Below the pieces are notes generated by a model that saw only the letters and a list, made by a program, of their open reading frames with translations, had not been told where the DNA came from and ran no database searches. 64,000 nt of DNA from Sebaldella termitidis ATCC 33386 (GTDB lineage Bacteria; Fusobacteriota; Fusobacteriia; Fusobacteriales; Leptotrichiaceae): the NCBI RefSeq assembly GCF_000024405.1, contig NC_013517.1, positions 434,001 to 498,000 on the forward strand, written 5' to 3'. Of the stretch, positions 52,915-62,314 are shown one piece after another; positions within the stretch are counted from its first letter, which is position 1, and each line of letters begins with the position of its first letter. Made by a program: the position numbers and the translations under genes.

Positions 52915-55020
52915 ATGGGAGAAATTAAATTTGAGGAAGTATTTGTATGTCATCAGGCTTATATATATTGTCCATTTGGAGAATTTATACAGCCGGTAGA
53001 AGCTACTGTAAATGAGACAGCTACTTTTCAGGGGAAAAGAGTATTAACCAAAGATGATGACGTGGTTGGCAGGAATATTCATCCATTTAAAAAATGTGAT
53101 AAAAAAGGTGAATGTCTGCTTTCAGGAACTGTTTCCTGGCAAAAAGCCAGAACAGATATAAAGGTAAACGGATCACGGCTGCTGACAGGGGAATCATACT
53201 TTATGTGTCCGCATGTGAGAGGTACAAAGATAGAATTTAAAGATGTAAAACAGGAACCGGGACCAGAAGTAGACAAGAGAAGCAAGTTAGAGATATTTAC
53301 TGATGAAGCAAGCGGATTAATGAGTGCTCTTATGGGAATAAATGGAGTATTTCAAGCAACAGAAGGAGCAGTACAGGTAAAAAAAAGGTATGAAAATATT
53401 TATAATGCAACAGTTAAAGATGTAAAATATTTTTCAAAAGATAATCTTAGGACTCTTGAAGAAATATGGAGTTATTCATTACCAGGTCAGTTCACACATG
53501 GAGATCCATATTCAAAAGATATGAAAAGCTATATAAAGAATGAGGGGATATTTGCTTATGAAGAAGGAGAGGAGGGGTATTCGAGCGTAACAGGTAGCGT
53601 GCTGTCCTCAATGGCACTGGATGTTATACATCCTGCATACGGAGCAATGGAAGATGCGTATGATTTCAAGAATGCCTATAACGACGGAGATAAATTAGGT
53701 ATGGCCCTTTCAGCAGTAGGTTTTATTCCTGTATTAGGTGCCGGAATAAAAAAAGGAACAGGTAAAGCAATGAAAATTGCCGGTGAATCAAAAATGCTGA
53801 AAAAGGGCTCTAAAATAGGAGATGCGATAGTAGACAGCAAAGCTGTGAAACTATTTCAAAATACTTTATCTGGAAAAGTAAATAAAGTGGTACGGGGATT
53901 TGGCGATACTTTGAAAAGTATAACGGAAGCCGGGTTAAATTTGAAAAAAAGGTTTGTGAGTTCTACAAAAGCTCTTAACAGAAAAATAAATATGGCAATT
54001 TGTAATTTGATCGAATCTGGATGTTTTGTAGGCGGGACTTTAGTTAATACTGAATATGGACTTAAGAAAATAGAAAATATTAAAATTGGGGAGAAAGTTT
54101 ACACTTATGATTTAGTTAACAGAGAAGTAATTTTGAAAGAAGTAACAGAGACTTTTAATGAAAGAGTCAGTAAAATAATTAAAATAGAAATAGAAAATAA
54201 TGTTATAATTGAAACAACTGTCGAGCATCCTTTTTATGTGAAGGATATAGGATGGGTGGAAGCTGGAAAACTGAAGGAAGGTGATAAATTATTTTCCAGG
54301 GAACTGGGAGATACTGAAATAGCAGCAGTTCGGGAAGATATATATTTAGACAGGGATGTATATAACTTACAATTAGAGGGGAATCATAATTTTTTTGTTT
54401 CTGAGTTGGAGCTGTTGGTGCATAACGATACAGCTTGTGCGGAGTTGCTTAAAAAGCTGGATGATGATATAGCTAAATTGATTAAAGAAGGGGCTTCTGA
54501 GGATGTTATAAATAGTTTAAGAAAACAGAGAAAGCATATTATAGAAAAAAATCTTAATGAATTTCTAAATGGTACTAAAAAATTTGATGATGTGCTTGAT
54601 GATTATGCAAGATTATATGCTGATGTTGTTGATTCTAATGAAATATGGCGTTGGGAACGAGATATGATAGGTGGATCAGAACTAACTGCAAGACAAAGAA
54701 AGGCAATTAGAACAAAGGCATTTGATGACGGTTTATTACCAATTGTAGAGTTTAAAGCAGGTACGAAGTATCCAGACTTTGAAAAAGCTGGTTTAATAAT
54801 TAAAGAAGATATGTTACCAGAAGAGTTGTGGAAAGCATCAGATAGACGTCAATTTGATTGGTTAGACAATAGATTAGTGGATGGGCGTCCTCGAGGAACT
54901 ACTTGGAATCATTCAGATATAGCAGGTAGAATGGAATTGGTTCCATTTGGTATTCATAATGTAATAAATCATAGAGGTGGAAGAAGTCCTGGACAATGGG
55001 CTTATGTTTTAAGAAGATAG
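52915..55020 (+). CDS. PAAR-like effector with Hint domain and HNH-type nuclease tip
   Basis: A 701-residue modular effector. Residues 1-115 are a DUF4280/PAAR-like cap (HQAYIYCPFGEF, NIHPFKKCDKKGECL, MCPHVRG). Residues 210-360 form a pre-toxin helical region. Residues 370-503 are a Hint domain that starts with Cys (CFVGGTLVNTEYG), has TVEHPFYV and ends LLVHN before Asp. It may cleave itself to free the tip, as known for Hint toxins. The tip (504-701) ends TTWNHSDIAGRMELVPFGIH and NHRGG, an HNH/Endo VII-type DNase signature of the WHH class. A SUKH immunity gene follows. Confidence 0.88.
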   Translation: MGEIKFEEVFVCHQAYIYCPFGEFIQPVEATVNETATFQGKRVLTKDDDVVGRNIHPFKKCDKKGECLLSGTVSWQKARTDIKVNGSRLLTGESYFMCPHVRGTKIEFKDVKQEPGPEVDKRSKLEIFTDEASGLMSALMGINGVFQATEGAVQVKKRYENIYNATVKDVKYFSKDNLRTLEEIWSYSLPGQFTHGDPYSKDMKSYIKNEGIFAYEEGEEGYSSVTGSVLSSMALDVIHPAYGAMEDAYDFKNAYNDGDKLGMALSAVGFIPVLGAGIKKGTGKAMKIAGESKMLKKGSKIGDAIVDSKAVKLFQNTLSGKVNKVVRGFGDTLKSITEAGLNLKKRFVSSTKALNRKINMAICNLIESGCFVGGTLVNTEYGLKKIENIKIGEKVYTYDLVNREVILKEVTETFNERVSKIIKIEIENNVIIETTVEHPFYVKDIGWVEAGKLKEGDKLFSRELGDTEIAAVREDIYLDRDVYNLQLEGNHNFFVSELELLVHNDTACAELLKKLDDDIAKLIKEGASEDVINSLRKQRKHIIEKNLNEFLNGTKKFDDVLDDYARLYADVVDSNEIWRWERDMIGGSELTARQRKAIRTKAFDDGLLPIVEFKAGTKYPDFEKAGLIIKEDMLPEELWKASDRRQFDWLDNRLVDGRPRGTTWNHSDIAGRMELVPFGIHNVINHRGGRSPGQWAYVLRR

Positions 55021-55029
55021 GAGAATGAA

Positions 55030-55509
55030 ATGATAGAAGTAGATAAAAAAAGTATAGTATATCCATTACCAAGTAATGAAAGAATAGCTGATTTTGAAAA
55101 AGCGTATAGAATAGAGTTTCCGTCAGAGTATAAGGATTTTTTGAAAAAATATAATGGTGCAACATTGTTAACAAATATTTTGAAAATAAGAGATTTTGAA
55201 TATATAGTAGAGAGATTTTTATGCTTATTAGATGAACCTAATGAAAATAAAATTGATGGTTGGTATGATTTAAGTGTTGTTTTGACACAGTTAGATGATC
55301 GACTAATTGAAGATGAAGATATGGTTGGAATGAACATAATACCAATTGCATCTATGTTTGCAGGAAATTTTATATGTCTGGATTATAGAAATAATAGTGA
55401 TCCGGAAATTGTAATTTGGTTTCATGAAGAATCAGGTGAATTTAGTCCTGTGACTGATAAAATAGCTGATAGTATAAATGACTTTTTTAATATGTTGTCT
55501 AAAGATTAA
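55030..55509 (+). CDS. SUKH (SMI1/KNR4)-family immunity protein
   Basis: A 159-residue protein with the SUKH pattern: a short helix pair, EFPSEYKDFLKKYNGA, then beta strands with IIPIASMFAGNFICLDYRN. The SUKH superfamily neutralises nuclease toxins, commonly HNH-type, so pairing with the upstream tip is well supported by family knowledge. The ATG is 10 bases after the toxin stop, with a GGAG site. Confidence 0.88.
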   Translation: MIEVDKKSIVYPLPSNERIADFEKAYRIEFPSEYKDFLKKYNGATLLTNILKIRDFEYIVERFLCLLDEPNENKIDGWYDLSVVLTQLDDRLIEDEDMVGMNIIPIASMFAGNFICLDYRNNSDPEIVIWFHEESGEFSPVTDKIADSINDFFNMLSKD

Positions 55510-55535
55510 TAAAAATTTTGAAAGAGAGAGATTTT

Positions 55536-56441
55536 ATGTCAGCTAAAAATAAGGAAATAGAATTAAAAGATGAAATTTATAATAATATTTTAGAATTGAC
55601 AGAAACAGGAGATGAGTATTACGAAGAAGGTGAATTGAAAAAAGCTGAAAAAGCTTATTTAGAAGCATTGGAATTACTTTCTGAACCTAAATATGACTGG
55701 GAAGCAGGTACTTGGATTTATACAGCACTAGGAGATGTATATTTAGAGGAACAAGACTATTTAAAGGCAAAAGAAGTACTCTATGATGCTTTGAACTGTC
55801 CAAATTCTCAAAATCCTTATATTTATTATAATTTGGGAATTGCATTGTTTGAATTGGATGAGAAAGATAAAGCACAGGATTTTTTTATGAGAGTATATAT
55901 GTTAGATGGAGAGACACTTTTTTTAGACGGAGAAGATAAATATTTTGAAAGTATAAAAAATGAAATAAGTAAAGATAGATCAATGGCAAAGAAAAAATTG
56001 GAAAAAACTGATAATGTAATTACAGATGAAGCAAATAAAAATTTTGAAGCAGTTCATTTTTATGATGAAATGAATATTGCATATGAAAAAGGAGACTACG
56101 ATGAAGTTTTAAAACTCTTAAATAAAAAATGGGAGGAAATACCATTACCGAAAGAAAAGAATAAAGAAAGTCCTTACATATTAAGAAGTATAATTGAAAT
56201 TTTACTTATAAAACATGATTATATGGAAGCAAAAAAAGTATGTGCTGATTATTTTGATTATGACTTTTTTATGAATGATTTTGGTGAAGGATATCTTTTG
56301 AGCGGGAAAATATTTTATGAATTAGGAAATAAAGAAGAAGCCAAAAAAACATTGTTATTAGCATATAAAATATCAGGTAAAAGATTATTCATGGATGAAA
56401 AGAATAAAAAATATTTTGAATTTTTGAAACAATATTTATAA
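55536..56441 (+). CDS. TPR-repeat protein, possible immunity protein
   Basis: A 301-residue cytoplasmic protein with at least three TPR-like pairs (DEYYEEGELKKAEKAYLEALE, YTALGDVYLEEQDYLKAKEVL, YYNLGIALFELDEKDKAQDFF) and a related second half (SGKIFYELGNKEEAKKTLLLAY). The ATG at 55536 is preferred over a TTG at 55518, which is part of the ribosome-site region. TPR proteins occur among immunity genes of polymorphic-toxin loci; which toxin it blocks is not clear. Confidence 0.8.
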   Translation: MSAKNKEIELKDEIYNNILELTETGDEYYEEGELKKAEKAYLEALELLSEPKYDWEAGTWIYTALGDVYLEEQDYLKAKEVLYDALNCPNSQNPYIYYNLGIALFELDEKDKAQDFFMRVYMLDGETLFLDGEDKYFESIKNEISKDRSMAKKKLEKTDNVITDEANKNFEAVHFYDEMNIAYEKGDYDEVLKLLNKKWEEIPLPKEKNKESPYILRSIIEILLIKHDYMEAKKVCADYFDYDFFMNDFGEGYLLSGKIFYELGNKEEAKKTLLLAYKISGKRLFMDEKNKKYFEFLKQYL

Positions 56442-56465
56442 TTTATGTTAATATTGAAAATTAGA

Positions 56466-56655
56466 TTTTGTTGTTTTATTGGAAGAGTTAATATTAGCTC
56501 TTCTAAATAAAATAATAAGTAGATGCAAGATAATACAATATTAGAAGGGTAAATGAAGAAAAATGGATAAATTATCAAATGCTGATTTGTAATATTATAA
56601 AAATGAGAAGTTATCACTATCGAGCATCCTTTTTATGTAAAGGATTATTGGATGG
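56466..56655 (+). repeat. Array B spacer repeat, copy 1
   Basis: About 190 bases shared with 58912-59095 and, in its first 120 bases, with 62314-62437. It holds a perfect outer stem GAAGAG (56482-56487) with CTCTTC (56498-56503) and a vestigial start of the MORN gene (ATG, four codons, stop). It runs into the Hint C-terminal sequence. Confidence 0.8.
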
Positions 56656-57450
56656 GTGGAAGCCGGAAAACTGAAGGAAGGTGATAAATTATTTTCCAAG
56701 GAACTGGGAGATACTGAAATAGCAGCAGTTCGGGAAGATATATATTTAGACAGGGATGTATATAACTTACAGTTAGAGGGGAATCATAATTTTTTTGTTT
56801 CTGAGTTGGGGTTGTTGGTGCATAATGATACTCCCTGTATGGAAGCTTTAAAAAAATTAGATGATGAAATAGCTAAGTTAGTTAAAGAGGGAGCATCAGA
56901 AGATGTTGTAAAAAAATTAACGAAAGAAAGAAATAAATTAGGGAAAAAATTAGATATATTAAATGATATATCAAAACATTTTGATTTAGAAAAAGCATTA
57001 GAATATGAAAGGAAAATTAATAATAATAATTTTTTCCGTCATGAAGTTGGAGATTATGGGGAAGAGATAGTAGGAGTAATAGGAAAAAATAATAATTGGG
57101 GAAAGGATATTTCAGAACAATTTCAGACGGGAAGAAATGGACTAGATAAGGTGTTTTTATCGGAAGGTCCACCACCTAAATTAACAATTATAGAATCTAA
57201 AGCGTCAAGAAAAGGAATTTATACATATTCTGATGTGCAGAAATTAGGTGGTGAGGGATATTTTAACAATATGTTAAATAGTAGTGATGCAAGATATAGG
57301 GGCTATGCAGAAAAATTACAAGATATTAAAGATGAATTCCCAGATCTTGTAGTTGATTATAAACGTGTTGAGACAAAAGTAAAAATAACAGATATAGGTT
57401 TTGGGGCAGAAGATGTGACTGTTAAAGATTGGAGTAATCCAATATATTAA
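56656..57450 (+). pseudogene. Orphan Hint-tail cassette with REase-type toxin
   Basis: From the last third of the Hint domain (EAGKLKEGDKLFSKELGDTE.. LLVHND) the sequence matches the full effector, then a different tip follows. A one-base change just upstream breaks the frame, and the first start is a GTG without a ribosome site. The tip has GRNGLDKVF, then LTIIESKASRKG, the D..ExK pattern of restriction-fold DNases; it recalls PoNe-type toxins. The toxin frame itself is open to its end. Confidence 0.72.
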
Positions 57451-57466
57451 TTACAAAGGAGAAAAA

Positions 57467-58429
57467 ATGAATAATAAAAAATTAGATATGGCATATAAAA
57501 GATACAAAAAAAATTTTATTGAGGGATATCCTATGCAAGAAATGGAAGCTAAATATGAAGAAGCAGAAAAAAAAATAAAAGATATAATAAAAAATAATGA
57601 ACTGAAAAAGGATCATATATTTTTAACACGTTTGGCGAGAATAAGATTATATTATTTGACACTATGGAAACATATAAATTTTTTAGATAATAAGATGGAT
57701 AAGCAATCATTAAAAAAAATACAAATTATAGTGTTTTTCCAATGTTTTTCACAAGAACTATATAAAGAACGTTATCCAAATATGCTTTTAGAGTATAATC
57801 TGAAATTTGTAGTGATAGCTTTGATACATTTTAATTTTTGGGGTTGGGAAAAGGAAGAAGGAATTTTATTAGAGTTTATAAAAAATAATATTAGTAGTAA
57901 TATCTTAAACACTAATGACGATAATAAGCATGTATGGTTTCTTTTGGAGCTATACTTAAAATTTAAAAATGAAACTATTTTAGGAGTTAATGAAAATTTA
58001 AACTTAAAAGTGAAAGAAAATTTAATAAATAATGACATGAAAGCCAATATGATTCCTAATGATTTAGAGATATATGAAAAAGTGTTTAAAAATTTAAAAG
58101 CTGAAAATATTGATGGATTGATTAATGGAATGATAATTTATCATTCTGAAATGTTGAAAAACTTAGGAGAATATGGAGAATTTAGAGATTATGTGTATGG
58201 CTTTTATCCAATAGAAATTTTATATCTAATTCACATAAGAAAAAAGCTTGGATTGTCAGTTCCAGAAAAATTTGATGATTTTCTAATGAATACACCAGAA
58301 GCTAAAATGGAATTTAAAGAGAAAGAGCTATATCCGGAGATGGATGAACTTGTGGAAGAAATAGATAAATTTTACAGAAGAAATTATCCGGAGTATATAC
58401 CAAATAAACACGGAGAATTGTTTAAATAG
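57467..58429 (+). CDS. Probable immunity protein for the REase-type toxin
   Basis: A 320-residue helical cytoplasmic protein. A second copy, running off the right edge, is at 63069; both follow relatives of the same toxin. Shared parts are RYPNM.L.YN, HVWFLLELYL, YGFYPIEILYLI.IRKKLGLSV and NTPEAKMEF. The YGFYPIEI segment may correspond to the PoNi (DUF1911) motif, but I am not sure. AAGGAG precedes the ATG 12 bases after the toxin stop. Confidence 0.75.
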   Translation: MNNKKLDMAYKRYKKNFIEGYPMQEMEAKYEEAEKKIKDIIKNNELKKDHIFLTRLARIRLYYLTLWKHINFLDNKMDKQSLKKIQIIVFFQCFSQELYKERYPNMLLEYNLKFVVIALIHFNFWGWEKEEGILLEFIKNNISSNILNTNDDNKHVWFLLELYLKFKNETILGVNENLNLKVKENLINNDMKANMIPNDLEIYEKVFKNLKAENIDGLINGMIIYHSEMLKNLGEYGEFRDYVYGFYPIEILYLIHIRKKLGLSVPEKFDDFLMNTPEAKMEFKEKELYPEMDELVEEIDKFYRRNYPEYIPNKHGELFK

Positions 58430-58451
58430 AATTAGAAGAAAGGGAAGTCAT

Positions 58452-58895
58452 ATGACAATAAATAAATTAGCAGAAATAATATTTAATGAAGCTTATGAAG
58501 TTTATGATAAAAATGATGTATGTATGGAAATTTTAGATTATGGGTTAGAAAATAAAAAGCTTCTGTATATTGATTATAAAGGGGAGGAGAATCAAGAAAT
58601 AGTAAATTATATATTAGATTATGAATTTGAGAATGGGCTGGAACTCGCAAACGAAGAAGAACTAGAGTATCTTGAGGATTTTGATTATACAGAATTGCCG
58701 GAGAAAATAAAAGAAGTAAATAAAATAATAAAGAAAAATAATTATGGTTTATTTTCTTATCCAACATTTAGTGATTTTTATGCATTATTTTTGTCAGAGT
58801 TAAAAAATAAAGAAGAATTATTGAAAAGTGATATATGTATAAATTCTACGGATGAAAGAGTGCCTTTGGAGGCAAAAACAATCCAATATTATTAG
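58452..58895 (+). CDS. Small acidic protein, possible immunity protein
   Basis: A 147-residue protein with a helical start, an acidic middle (ELANEEELEYLEDFDYTELPE) and YGLFSYPTFSDFYALFLSEL near the end. It somewhat resembles DUF6630-type proteins, from memory. AAGGGAAG precedes the ATG. It is in the immunity stretch of array B, so immunity is plausible; no cognate toxin can be named. Confidence 0.68.
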   Translation: MTINKLAEIIFNEAYEVYDKNDVCMEILDYGLENKKLLYIDYKGEENQEIVNYILDYEFENGLELANEEELEYLEDFDYTELPEKIKEVNKIIKKNNYGLFSYPTFSDFYALFLSELKNKEELLKSDICINSTDERVPLEAKTIQYY

Positions 58896-58911
58896 AATGG
58901 TCAAAAAATGT

Positions 58912-59095
58912 TTTTTGTTGTTTTATTGGAAGAGTTAATATTAGCTCTTCTGAATAAAATAATAAGTAGATGCAAGATAATGCAATATTAGGAGGGCAAA
59001 TGAAGGAAAATGGATAAATTATCAAATGCCGATTTGTAATATTATAAAAATGAGAAGTTATCACTATCGAGCATCCTTTTTATGTGAAGAATATA
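58912..59095 (+). repeat. Array B spacer repeat, copy 2
   Basis: Near-identical to 56466-56655, again with the hairpin, the vestigial MORN start and the run-in to the Hint tail. In this copy the Hint frame is in phase from KNIGWVEARKLK. Confidence 0.8.
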
Positions 59096-59654
59096 GGATG
59101 GGTGGAAGCCAGAAAACTGAAGGAAGGTGATAAATTATTTTCCAAGGAACTGGGAGATACTGAAATAGCAGCAGTTCAGGAAGATATATATTTAGACCGG
59201 GACGTATATAACTTACAATTAGAAGGAAATCATAATTTTTTTGTTTCTGAGTTGGGGTTGTTGGTGCATAATGATACAGCTTGTGTGGAAATGTTGAAAA
59301 AGCTGGATGATCAGATAGCTAAGCTGGTTAAAGAAGGTGGGGATATCCAAAGAGGCATTAAGAAAACAAAGAGAGAAGATAGTGGGAGGGATACTAAAAA
59401 ATACAAAAAAGATATCATCGGGTAAAAATTTTAAAGATCATTTTTTAAGGCATAAAAAACTCCTTGAAAAAATTACTGGGGAAAAATATTCTAAATTTAA
59501 AGAGCATGATCAAGGAACATTGAATGCAACTAATATTAGATATAATATTTATAGAGGTGAAGGAATAACAATAGTGACAAAATCAGATGGTGAATGGGTA
59601 ACTATTTTGGAGTCAGGAAAAGGTATGGACAAAAATATAAAATTTATTCAATAA
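59084..59654 (+). pseudogene. Orphan Hint-tail cassette with frameshifted small toxin
   Basis: Hint C-terminus (LKEGDKLFSKELGD.. LLVHND) and a lead helix (MLKKLDDQIAKLVKEG) are in one frame; the toxin continues in another frame from about 59337 (ISKEALRKQREKIVGG, then FKDHFLRHKKLLEKITGEKYSKF and YRGEGITIVTKSDGEWV). The DHFxRH start and the basic, beta-rich end suggest a small RNase-type tip, possibly BECR-like, but this is a guess. One base change near 59338 disrupts it. Confidence 0.65.
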
Positions 59655-59667
59655 ATTGGAGTGAGAT

Positions 59668-60162
59668 ATGATAAAACATGATATAATTAAAATTTTAAAA
59701 GAGAATAAGATAGAAAATATTTATTATACAGGCTGTTTTGATATGGAAGATCAAGATTTTATAATTAATAGCAATTATGTATATTTTAAATTAGGAGAAA
59801 ATTTTATTTGCTTTGAAGCAATTGAAAGTTATTCTAAATTGGAAATTTCAATTACTGATTCCATTATCTACAGAAATGACATAGAAGATTTTATAGATGG
59901 AAAAGTTGAAATTAGTGATCTTATATTAAAATCTATTTTAACTGACAATAAAGTAGTTCAAGAAATTACATTTTATAATTTATTTGAGAAAGAAAATTCT
60001 ATTATTACAAATGTTCTAGCATGTGTACTTAATGATAAGGATTATATTTTTTTAGATCCGGGTTTTTTAGGTATAAAAGTTGGCGGTTTAGAACAAAAGG
60101 AGTTTTGGGAAAAAAATTCAAATAATAATGAAAAAATTAATATAGAAGAAGTTTGTATATAG
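59668..60162 (+). CDS. Probable immunity protein (tandem paralogue 1)
   Basis: A 164-residue beta-rich acidic protein (IENIYYTGCFDMEDQDFIINSNYVY...). It is a paralogue of the next protein: both have the pattern N(I/L)YF.G.FD....EFIIN..., I.FYN/FDNLL, and end FLGIKVG / FFGIEIC. GGAGTGAG precedes the ATG. Immunity against the preceding frameshifted toxin is inferred. Confidence 0.74.
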   Translation: MIKHDIIKILKENKIENIYYTGCFDMEDQDFIINSNYVYFKLGENFICFEAIESYSKLEISITDSIIYRNDIEDFIDGKVEISDLILKSILTDNKVVQEITFYNLFEKENSIITNVLACVLNDKDYIFLDPGFLGIKVGGLEQKEFWEKNSNNNEKINIEEVCI

Positions 60163-60182
60163 TATTGTAGAAAGCGGTGAAA

Positions 60183-60590
60183 ATGTTGAAAGAAAAAATA
60201 ATGGAAATATTAAGTACGGATACATTAGAGAATTTATATTTTTCTGGGGATTTTGATGAAAATATAAGAGAATTTATAATTAATAAAAAAAAATTATATT
60301 TAGAATTTAGTAAAAATATTATTTGTGTTAATAGTGATGAAAATATTTTAAAATTGAGTATAGTATTAAATAATAAATTTGAAAACCAACCAAGAGTGAA
60401 AATCAATGAAATTGTATTTATTAATTCTTTAATAGAAGAGAGAAAAGTAGTTGAAGTGACATTTGATAATCTTTTGTACAAAATGGATGAACTGCTAGTT
60501 GAGGGATTAATGTTAGAACTTTCTGATCATGAATATATTTGCTTAAAACCAGCATTTTTTGGTATTGAGATATGTAAAAATAAGAGTTGA
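60183..60590 (+). CDS. Probable immunity protein (tandem paralogue 2)
   Basis: A 135-residue paralogue of the preceding protein (LENLYFSGDFDENIREFIINKK...). The ATG at 60183 is used because the GCGGTG site lies before it; a GTG at 60177 would be within that site. Tandem, diverged immunity genes suggest a broadened or spare specificity. Confidence 0.74.
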   Translation: MLKEKIMEILSTDTLENLYFSGDFDENIREFIINKKKLYLEFSKNIICVNSDENILKLSIVLNNKFENQPRVKINEIVFINSLIEERKVVEVTFDNLLYKMDELLVEGLMLELSDHEYICLKPAFFGIEICKNKS

Positions 60591-60654
60591 TATAAATATC
60601 AGCTTTTTAAATAAACGATAATAAATATTTAAAGTAGAGAAAGCGTTGGGAACA

Positions 60655-60786
60655 ATGGGGAAAGAATTTGATAAAGGATATAATGTAATTTTAGATACAA
60701 GAAACTTAACAGAAAAACATCTGAATGAATTGATTAAAGCTATTGAAAAAAAAGGTGTAAGTAATAGGGTTATATTTTATCCATGA
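60655..60786 (+). pseudogene. Short toxin-tail relic
   Basis: Forty-three codons (KEFDKGYNVILDTRNLTEKH.. ending RVIFYP) without linker or ribosome site. It lies just before the pentapeptide gene, at the place of a toxin tip, so it is probably the tail of a lost toxin. Family unknown. Confidence 0.4.
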
Positions 60787-60818
60787 TTTTAAAGTTAAAA
60801 GTTAGAGGTGATCAATTT

Positions 60819-61415
60819 ATGTTTGAAAAAGACGACATAATGAAAAAGTTAGAGAATCATTTGATTTTTAGTAAAAGCTTAGGAGTGGATGGGGAAAGAA
60901 TGGAAGAAGAAGGGATAGATTTTAGAGAATATAATTTAAAAAATTATATTCTAACTGAAGGAATCTTTTATAATTGTAATTTTAGTAAGATGAATTTAGA
61001 AGAACAAGATTTTTATAAAACTATACTTGAATATTCTGATTTTAGCGAGTCAAATTTACAGAATGCATATTTTGTAAAATCAGAAACTAATAATGCTATT
61101 TTTGATAACGCAAATTTGATTGGAGCAAATTTTAGCAAATCAGATTTGCTAGAGGCTAGCTTTATAAATTCTAAATTAAATAATGTGAAATTGATATTCA
61201 CTACATTGATACGCACAAATTTTACTAATTCTAATTTAGTAAATGTTGATATTAGTGATTCATATATAGAAGAAACAATTTTTACAAATGCTATTTTGAC
61301 AGGTATGAAAAATCTCAATCAAGCATTTGTACATTCTATAAACATAGGCACAATAGAAAAACCAATTATTTTGAAAGAAAAAAAGGCAAAAGAGTGGCTT
61401 AAAAATAGAGTGTAA
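60819..61415 (+). CDS. Pentapeptide-repeat protein, possible immunity protein
   Basis: A 198-residue protein with pentapeptide repeats from about residue 50 to 165 (DFSESNLQNAYFVKS, ANLIGANFSKSDLLEASF, TNFTNSNLVNVDIS), forming a right-handed beta helix. It is cytoplasmic. The ATG at 60819 with AGAGGTGATC is preferred over the start at 60783, which overlaps the toxin relic. Pentapeptide proteins can mimic DNA or bind partner proteins; here its place suggests immunity. Confidence 0.82.
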   Translation: MFEKDDIMKKLENHLIFSKSLGVDGERMEEEGIDFREYNLKNYILTEGIFYNCNFSKMNLEEQDFYKTILEYSDFSESNLQNAYFVKSETNNAIFDNANLIGANFSKSDLLEASFINSKLNNVKLIFTTLIRTNFTNSNLVNVDISDSYIEETIFTNAILTGMKNLNQAFVHSINIGTIEKPIILKEKKAKEWLKNRV

Positions 61416-61439
61416 TTTTTAATATTGTTGGTGTTATAA

Positions 61440-61743
61440 TAGTTTATTGGACACGAAAAAGTTGATTATCTAAAAAAACCTAAGAAAACAAAGGAAAGGG
61501 AATCCGTGGGATAATACAGGAATAGAGTCGTTTCATGCGTCGTTAAAAAAGGAGTTGATTTATGCAGGAGTCCAAAAAAGTTATAAAGAAATGAAAGCAG
61601 AAATATTTGAATATATAGAAGGTTGGTATAATACGAGAAGAATTCAAAAAAGACTTGGCTATTTATCCCCAAGAGAGTATTTGAAGAAAAAATATAAGGA
61701 GACAAAAACAGACAAGAAAAATGTGTCCAACTTATTGAAATAA
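61440..61743 (+). pseudogene. IS3-family orfB 3' fragment
   Basis: The C-terminal transposase part is readable: GNPWDNTGIESFHASLKKELIYA, then QKSYKEMKAEIFEYIEGWYNTRRIQKRLGYLSPREYLKKKY (given in parts). It ends at 61743, next to a GTGTCCAACTTATTGAAATAAG end. The first two thirds are missing. A more decayed relative is at 42420. Confidence 0.8.
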
Positions 61744-61801
61744 GTCCAGGGAGAGTGGGTCAATTTTACATTGAATATTAAATAAATGAAAGGAAAGAAA
61801 A

Positions 61802-62314
61802 ATGGAAATAAATTCGTATATTTTAAAACCTGGACACGGGACAGTACCATTAAAAACATATAATGATTTTATAAATGTGAATGATTCAGACGGCTTATTA
61901 GAAATAGAAGATTTTTTAGATGATTTTTATTTAGATGGGGCAATTGAAATAAAATATGAAGAACAAATATTTTTGGATATTAATAATTGGGATTTGATAG
62001 ATCAATTATGGAGTTATATTTTGAATTTAATTGAAAAATATATAGAAAATGATAAAAGTAGGGTATATTTTCCTGATTCACCTAATGAAATTTGCATGGA
62101 AAAAGTAAATAGAAATGGTATGATGCTAGCGATTACAACAGATAAAAAAAGAAAAATAATACAAAATGAGAGAAAAATGATTGAGTTATTATTAAGAGAG
62201 GCGAAATTTTTCTTTAACAATATATCAATATTAAGAGATTATAAACAAGAGAGTTTAGAAGAAGTAGAACGAATAGAAGTTATAGAAAAAAAATTAATAA
62301 TGAGAAACAGTTAA
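61802..62314 (+). CDS. Unknown protein, possible immunity protein
   Basis: A 170-residue acidic protein (YILKPGHGTVPLKTYNDFIN.. LLEIEDFLDDFYLDGAIEI), helical in its second half (MIELLLREAKFFFNNIS). AAAGGAAAG precedes the ATG. Between IS debris and a spacer repeat. Family unknown; immunity is inferred from place and size. Confidence 0.68.
   Translation: MEINSYILKPGHGTVPLKTYNDFINVNDSDGLLEIEDFLDDFYLDGAIEIKYEEQIFLDINNWDLIDQLWSYILNLIEKYIENDKSRVYFPDSPNEICMEKVNRNGMMLAITTDKKRKIIQNERKMIELLLREAKFFFNNISILRDYKQESLEEVERIEVIEKKLIMRNS

Noticed and set aside
54022-54425. Self-splicing intein in the effector
   Set aside because: The domain has the Hint start and HPFY-type motif, but it ends VHN-Asp rather than HN followed by Cys, Ser or Thr, and it links to a toxin; autocleaving Hint fits better than splicing.
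24243-55020. Complete prophage
   Set aside because: VgrG and PAAR-like proteins recall tail tips, but there is no capsid, terminase, portal, lysis or integrase gene in the region.
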